Shown here: piece after piece, positions 59,869 to 64,000 of the stretch
Position numbering within the stretch: position 1 is the stretch's first letter
How the letters are laid out: each line of letters begins with the position of its first letter
Origin: Sulfurospirillum sp. 1612
GTDB lineage: Bacteria > Campylobacterota > Campylobacteria > Campylobacterales > Sulfurospirillaceae
Reading direction: 5' to 3'
Length of the DNA: 64,000 nt
Assembly: GCF_036556685.1 (NCBI RefSeq)
Contig: NZ_CP140614.1
Span: 186,001 to 250,000, forward strand
Notes under the pieces: generated by a model
The model's database searches: none
Told to the model about the DNA's origin: nothing
What the model saw: only the letters and a program-made list of their open reading frames with translations
Program-made: the position numbers and the translations under genes

Positions 59869-61092
59869 ATGAAAAAATATGTAGCAATGGCATCAATGCT
59901 AGGCCTAAGTGCGGCAACACTCTTTGGTGCAGGATACAAAATACCCGAGCAATCTTTAAACGGGGTTGCTTTGAGTGCTGCTTATGTGGCCAATGCAAAA
60001 GGTGCTGATGCGAGTTATTATAACCCTGCAAACATGGCATTTAGTCCAGCAGGAGCAGCCTTAGAAATGGGCATGACTTATATTAACTTGCCTAGCATTA
60101 AATATGAAGATGTCACTCCTGCTTATAGTGGTGATTCAAAAGTGGAAAACTTTCTTGTCCCAACATTTCACTATATCTCACCTGAAGTCAATAAGTGGAG
60201 ATTTGGTCTCTCTTTTACAGCTCCTGGAGGGCTCTCTAAACGATGGGACAATGGATATTCAAAAGCGACAGCACAAGAATTTACGCTTAAAATAATGGAG
60301 CTCAATCCAACAGCCAGTTATAAAGTCAATGACAAATTTGCCATTGGTTTTGGTGTTCGTGGGGTTTACACTGATGGTATTGTAAAAAGTGATGCAAATG
60401 GTGTTGGAGTTAATTTAGTTCGAGATTTAAATGGTGATTCGATAGATTTTGGATATAACTTAGCTTTAAGTTATAAACCTATCAAAGAGATGACGCTCTC
60501 AGCAACATATCGCTCTAAAGTTGATTTAACTGTTGAAGGAAATGCAAAATTGACGAGCCCAATTGGCGGACATTATGATGGGGGTGCCAGTGTGACAATT
60601 CCACTGCCTGCAACTTTGGATTTAGCCGCAGCGTATACCTTTGATAAAACAACCGTAGAATTGGTGTATGAACGCGTTTATTGGTCTAGTTATAAAAACT
60701 TAGATTTTAATTATAATGGAACCATTACCGACCCATATTTATTGGCAAAATTTGACGCTTCAATTCCTAAAAATTGGAAAGATACTAATACTTACCGAAT
60801 TGGTATTACACATCAGTATAGCGATAAATTAAAACTAATGCTGGGATTTGCGATTGATGAAAGCCCAGTACCAAGCGATACTTTAGGATTTGAATTGCCA
60901 GATTCTGATGCAAAACTCTACTCTGTGGGATTTGAATATCAAGTCAATAAAGCCACAAGTTTTGGTTTGGCCTATTTGTATGACCAAAAAAAGACCCGAA
61001 CCATCACTCCGACAAATTCTGGGCATGTCAATGGAACATTTAAAGATGCTTCGGCACATCTTGTAACGGCTTCTATCAAATATAGGTTCTAA
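59869..61092 (+). CDS. FadL/OmpP1-type outer-membrane porin for hydrophobic substrates
   Basis: 407 residues with signal peptide (KKYVAMASMLGLSAATLFGA). The mature N-terminus has the FadL features YKIPEQSLNGVALSAAYVANAKGADASYYNPANM (in parts), where the hatch domain and NPA-type motif lie. The rest is beta-barrel, ending in the terminal Phe expected of outer-membrane proteins (IKYRF). It imports long-chain fatty acids or other hydrophobic compounds. The adjacent acyl-CoA ligase, one base away, supports fatty-acid uptake followed by activation. Confidence 0.9.
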   Translation: MKKYVAMASMLGLSAATLFGAGYKIPEQSLNGVALSAAYVANAKGADASYYNPANMAFSPAGAALEMGMTYINLPSIKYEDVTPAYSGDSKVENFLVPTFHYISPEVNKWRFGLSFTAPGGLSKRWDNGYSKATAQEFTLKIMELNPTASYKVNDKFAIGFGVRGVYTDGIVKSDANGVGVNLVRDLNGDSIDFGYNLALSYKPIKEMTLSATYRSKVDLTVEGNAKLTSPIGGHYDGGASVTIPLPATLDLAAAYTFDKTTVELVYERVYWSSYKNLDFNYNGTITDPYLLAKFDASIPKNWKDTNTYRIGITHQYSDKLKLMLGFAIDESPVPSDTLGFELPDSDAKLYSVGFEYQVNKATSFGLAYLYDQKKTRTITPTNSGHVNGTFKDASAHLVTASIKYRF

Positions 61093-61093
61093 A

Positions 61094-62671
61094 ATGCTTG
61101 AATATAAGTATCAGAATTTTTATGATATTATCCAAAATAACGCCAAAGTCGCGCCGAAGAAAACGGCGATATTTTTAGATGATAAAAAGGTATCAAACTT
61201 AGCATTAAAACAAGATATCGATACCTTTGCGAGGTTTTTAGAATTTAGCGGTATCAAAAAAGAGGATCGCGTTGCCATGGTCGTTGGCAACTCGATTGAG
61301 TTTATCGTATCTCTATTTGCGATTACAAAGATTGGTGCTATTGCTGTGCCAATCAATACTTTTTTAAAAAGAGAAGAGTTAGAATACATCATCAACGATT
61401 GTGAAGCAAGACTGCTCATTAGTAGCCCTGCGTATGCAAAAGAGACAAAAAATATTATTAATTCTACTCAGGTTGAGAAAATTGTCTGGACTGAAAAGTA
61501 TGATGCCCTTGATGATAGAAACTATAGTTTTGCAGAGATGGAAGCAAGCATGGGAGAGGAAGATGAGACAAAAGAACTCCCGACACTCAATGATTTAGCC
61601 TGTATTGTCTATACTTCAGGTACTACCGGTAAGCCCAAAGGTGCCATGTTGAGTTTCAGAAACATTCTCTCAAATTCTGTAGGTGCCAATGAAGTCTTCA
61701 GTGTGCGCACCAACGACAGATTTATCGTATTTTTACCGATGTTTCACTCCTTTACCCTTTCCACTTCGGTACTCTTGCCCCTCTTTGCCGGAGCTTCGAT
61801 TGTTGTGGTGAAATCAATCTTCCCATTTGCCCATGTGCTTAAACAAGTGTTGTTGCGACGGGTTACAGTATTTTTAGGAGTACCAACACTTTATACTTCA
61901 CTGCTTAAAGCGAAGATTCCGTGGTATTTTATGTACTTTCACAAAGTACGATTATTTATATCCGGTGGTGCCCCTTTAAGCGAGGCAGCATTGAATGCTT
62001 TTGGAAAAAAATTCAAAAAATCAACCTTGATTGAAGGATATGGCCTTAGTGAATGCTCTCCCGTAGTTGCTGCAAATACCCTAGAGTTGCAAAAACCACT
62101 CTCTGTGGGAGCCCCAATTCCTGGATACAGCGTGAAAATTGTCAATGATGAAATGGTCGAACTTCCAATAGGAGATATTGGTGAGATTATCGTCAAGGGT
62201 GATAATGTGATGCAAGGCTACCTTAATCGACCCGATGCCACAGATGAGACGATTATCAACGGATGGCTTAGAACGGGAGATTTAGGGAAAGTTGATGAGG
62301 ATGGCTATATCTTTATTGTAGATCGAAAAAAAGATTTGATTATCGCCAAAGGTATCAATATTTACCCTCGCGAAATCGAAGAGTTGATTTTAAAATACGA
62401 TGGTGTGGACTCCACCGCTGTGGTTGGTTTAAAAAGCAAAGACGGTGATGAAGAAGTTATAGCTTTTATTCAACCAAAAGAGGATACAATTCTAGCCGAA
62501 ATGGATATCAAAAAATATCTAAAAATGCATTTGGCAAACTTCAAAGTGCCAAAGATGATTTATATGGTTGAAGAATTGCCTAAAAATGCAACAGGAAAAG
62601 TCCTCAAGAGGGTTTTGAAAGAGCAGATTGCAAAGGGCGATTTTGCAAGAGATAAAAAGGGGCGCCACTAA
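61094..62671 (+). CDS. Long-chain fatty-acid--CoA ligase (AMP-forming)
   Basis: 525 residues. The ANL-superfamily motifs are present: A3 YTSGTTGKPKGAMLS, A5 EGYGLSECSPV, A7 GWLRTGDLGKVDEDGYIF, A8 RKKDLIIAKGINIYPREIEE and A10 PKNATGKVLKRVL with catalytic Lys. It activates fatty acid to acyl-AMP and then acyl-CoA in the cytosol or at the membrane. Start is one base after the FadL-type gene, so the pair forms an uptake-activation unit. No beta-oxidation genes are seen here; the acyl-CoA may serve membrane lipid recycling. Confidence 0.9.
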   Translation: MLEYKYQNFYDIIQNNAKVAPKKTAIFLDDKKVSNLALKQDIDTFARFLEFSGIKKEDRVAMVVGNSIEFIVSLFAITKIGAIAVPINTFLKREELEYIINDCEARLLISSPAYAKETKNIINSTQVEKIVWTEKYDALDDRNYSFAEMEASMGEEDETKELPTLNDLACIVYTSGTTGKPKGAMLSFRNILSNSVGANEVFSVRTNDRFIVFLPMFHSFTLSTSVLLPLFAGASIVVVKSIFPFAHVLKQVLLRRVTVFLGVPTLYTSLLKAKIPWYFMYFHKVRLFISGGAPLSEAALNAFGKKFKKSTLIEGYGLSECSPVVAANTLELQKPLSVGAPIPGYSVKIVNDEMVELPIGDIGEIIVKGDNVMQGYLNRPDATDETIINGWLRTGDLGKVDEDGYIFIVDRKKDLIIAKGINIYPREIEELILKYDGVDSTAVVGLKSKDGDEEVIAFIQPKEDTILAEMDIKKYLKMHLANFKVPKMIYMVEELPKNATGKVLKRVLKEQIAKGDFARDKKGRH

Positions 62672-62706
62672 AACTCAAGACGCCACTGATAAAAATAGAG
62701 GTGATT

Positions 62707-64000
62707 TTGCAATATTTAATTGATTTTTTAGAAAATAAAAACATACAACAGAGCAAAATATTTGAGTATCTAAAATGTTCTCTTGAAGAGGCGCTGATAC
62801 TCAAATATTTGGCGAAAAACTATATCAACGGCTCTCCTGAAGTCGTTGTGCTTGATATCTTAAAAGATGTCTTTTCAAGTGACTATGAAAAGTACTTAGA
62901 TTACCTACCCTTAGTCAAAAGCTTGATGGAGCAAGGTTGGATTATCCAGGAAAATTTCTTGCATGTTAATGCCTCGGAGATTACTAATTTGGAACTCCTT
63001 AACAGCTCTATTTCGCTGAGTTCTTCCTTTTTGAAAATCTTAGAAGAGGGCTCTTTAGAACTTGCATTACCAGAAATTACCCCTTATGTGGATCATTTAG
63101 AATATTTAAAAGACCAATTTTCACGTATTGATTTGTACCAAAAACTCGCACATTTGAAACAAAGTGTTGCCGGGCATTCTCCGAGTATTAGTCGGGTTAA
63201 AAATAGATTGCAAGAGCTAGAAGAACGCATTGAAGAGCGAGTGAAAGCCACTGAAGATAATATGGTCGTGGATGCCATTTTCAAAGAGCATGGTCTCAAT
63301 CCAAAAGAACAGTTGATTTTTTTAGCACTTTTAAAAGAGGAATATTCTGCGGAATTTGAAAGTTTACGTGATATGAATACGCTGATTAATTTGATTAGTT
63401 TTGATGATTATGAGAAGATAAAAAACCGCTCCTTACTCGAAGATGGTTCCAAACTGATTGAATCATTATTGATTGATTATGATGAGATGCTCAATGGTTT
63501 TGGTGGGGTGTCGCGGAGCTTTTTTATCAGTGAGGAAATTCTCCAAAAGATTATGCATCCCAATAAAGAGAAAAAAAGTAAAAAAATCAAACTCGATATG
63601 CTCATCGGTGAGCAAGAGTTGTTTGAATTGATTGATCCGCGTACCAATATGGATGATGTTGTATTGCATCCAAAGACGCGAGAGGTCTTGGAATACCTGC
63701 TGAAACAAATCGATACCAAAGTGCTTAAATTACTCCGTGAATGGGGTATCAAAGAGCGCCGTAGCGGCATTGATGCGAGGGTTATTTTTTATGGACCTCC
63801 GGGGACGGGTAAAACGATGACAGCCCTTTCTTTAGCCAAAACGATGAAAAAAAGAGTGCTTAGTTTTGATTGTTCTAAAATTCTCTCCAAATACATCGGA
63901 GAGAGCGAAAAAAACGTCAGAAATATCTTTGATACGTACAAAGATTTGTGTCAGCGTACGAAAAGTGAGCCTTTGCTATTGCTCAATGAAGCCGATCAAT
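62707..64000 (+). CDS. AAA-family ATPase (3' part cut by window edge)
   Basis: 431 codons are visible, open to the window end. The start is TTG 62707, five bases after AGAGG; GTG 62701 is an alternative. The first 340 residues form a helical, coiled-coil-containing N-domain (for example RLQELEERIEERV) that I do not recognise. The AAA module follows: Walker A FYGPPGTGKTMTALS and the sensor-like KYIGESEKNVRNIF. The Walker B begins LLLLNEAD, with Asn in place of the usual first acidic residue, as in some stand-alone AAA proteins. The substrate is unknown. It lies 35 bases after the acyl-CoA ligase gene. Confidence 0.78.
   Translation, partial: MQYLIDFLENKNIQQSKIFEYLKCSLEEALILKYLAKNYINGSPEVVVLDILKDVFSSDYEKYLDYLPLVKSLMEQGWIIQENFLHVNASEITNLELLNSSISLSSSFLKILEEGSLELALPEITPYVDHLEYLKDQFSRIDLYQKLAHLKQSVAGHSPSISRVKNRLQELEERIEERVKATEDNMVVDAIFKEHGLNPKEQLIFLALLKEEYSAEFESLRDMNTLINLISFDDYEKIKNRSLLEDGSKLIESLLIDYDEMLNGFGGVSRSFFISEEILQKIMHPNKEKKSKKIKLDMLIGEQELFELIDPRTNMDDVVLHPKTREVLEYLLKQIDTKVLKLLREWGIKERRSGIDARVIFYGPPGTGKTMTALSLAKTMKKRVLSFDCSKILSKYIGESEKNVRNIFDTYKDLCQRTKSEPLLLLNEADQ

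Overview
The window looks like chromosomal DNA of a free-living, respiring member of the Campylobacterota (formerly Epsilonproteobacteria), of the Sulfurospirillum/Sulfurimonas type. The evidence is a moderately AT-rich sequence, a desulforubrerythrin, histidine kinases with the 'HQWRQPL' H-box, a DUF1104-like small periplasmic protein, a tetrathionate-reductase-type molybdoenzyme, and many short, translationally coupled operons. Genus cannot be fixed by eye. I see no rRNA, tRNA, CRISPR, insertion sequence or prophage. No gene-free stretch exceeds 300 bases; the longest gaps (about 140-200 bases) hold promoters, operators or terminators.

Layout. 1-6.9 kb: end of a Cache-domain transducer, CDGSH protein, MarR regulator under a consensus promoter, a LexA-like S24 repressor divergent from a Y-family polymerase, an NfnAB/SudAB-type flavoprotein pair, and MsrA. 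7-10.9 kb: an Mla (MCE) lipid-transport operon with its auxiliary lipoprotein and a GAF protein. 11-15.9 kb: an OmpR-type two-component system set between two small periplasmic proteins, then a hydrolase, an orphan adenine methyltransferase, cytochrome c553 and a methyltransferase. 16-19.4 kb: a binding-protein/kinase/regulator unit whose binding-protein gene is frameshifted and whose regulator ends in a RepL-like domain. 19.5-21.1 kb: P-II, a ferritin-like protein and desulforubrerythrin.

21.2-30.9 kb: the most striking region. A PhnD-like binding protein, a histidine kinase with a Cys-bearing PAS-like region and an NtrC-type regulator lie divergent from a ttrBCA-like operon, which carries a -24/-12 (sigma-54) promoter. 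30.9-36.9 kb: an ABC-type tripartite efflux operon (TolC, adaptor, FtsX-like permease, ATPase) with its own two-component system; the same 17-base box precedes the regulator gene and the pump genes. 37-45.7 kb: a TetR-controlled RND efflux operon, then two paralogous rhodaneses around a TSUP permease, and a radical SAM protein. 45.7-53 kb: SulP transporter, dihydroorotase, another two-component system, a PilZ protein and a PIN-PhoH ATPase. 52.5-57.5 kb: an amino-acid ABC importer with two near-identical binding proteins and a permease carrying an extra periplasmic domain; an LpxH-like phosphoesterase and a patatin are interposed. 57.6-64 kb: DMT permease, lipoprotein, endonuclease IV, FadL porin, acyl-CoA ligase, and the start of an AAA ATPase cut by the window edge.

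Themes: extracytoplasmic sensing coupled to respiration and efflux (five complete two-component systems), sulfur-compound handling (Ttr-like enzyme, rhodaneses, TSUP, SulP, NfnAB/SudAB) and peroxide/oxygen defence. Function calls rest on motifs read by eye; no database search was possible.
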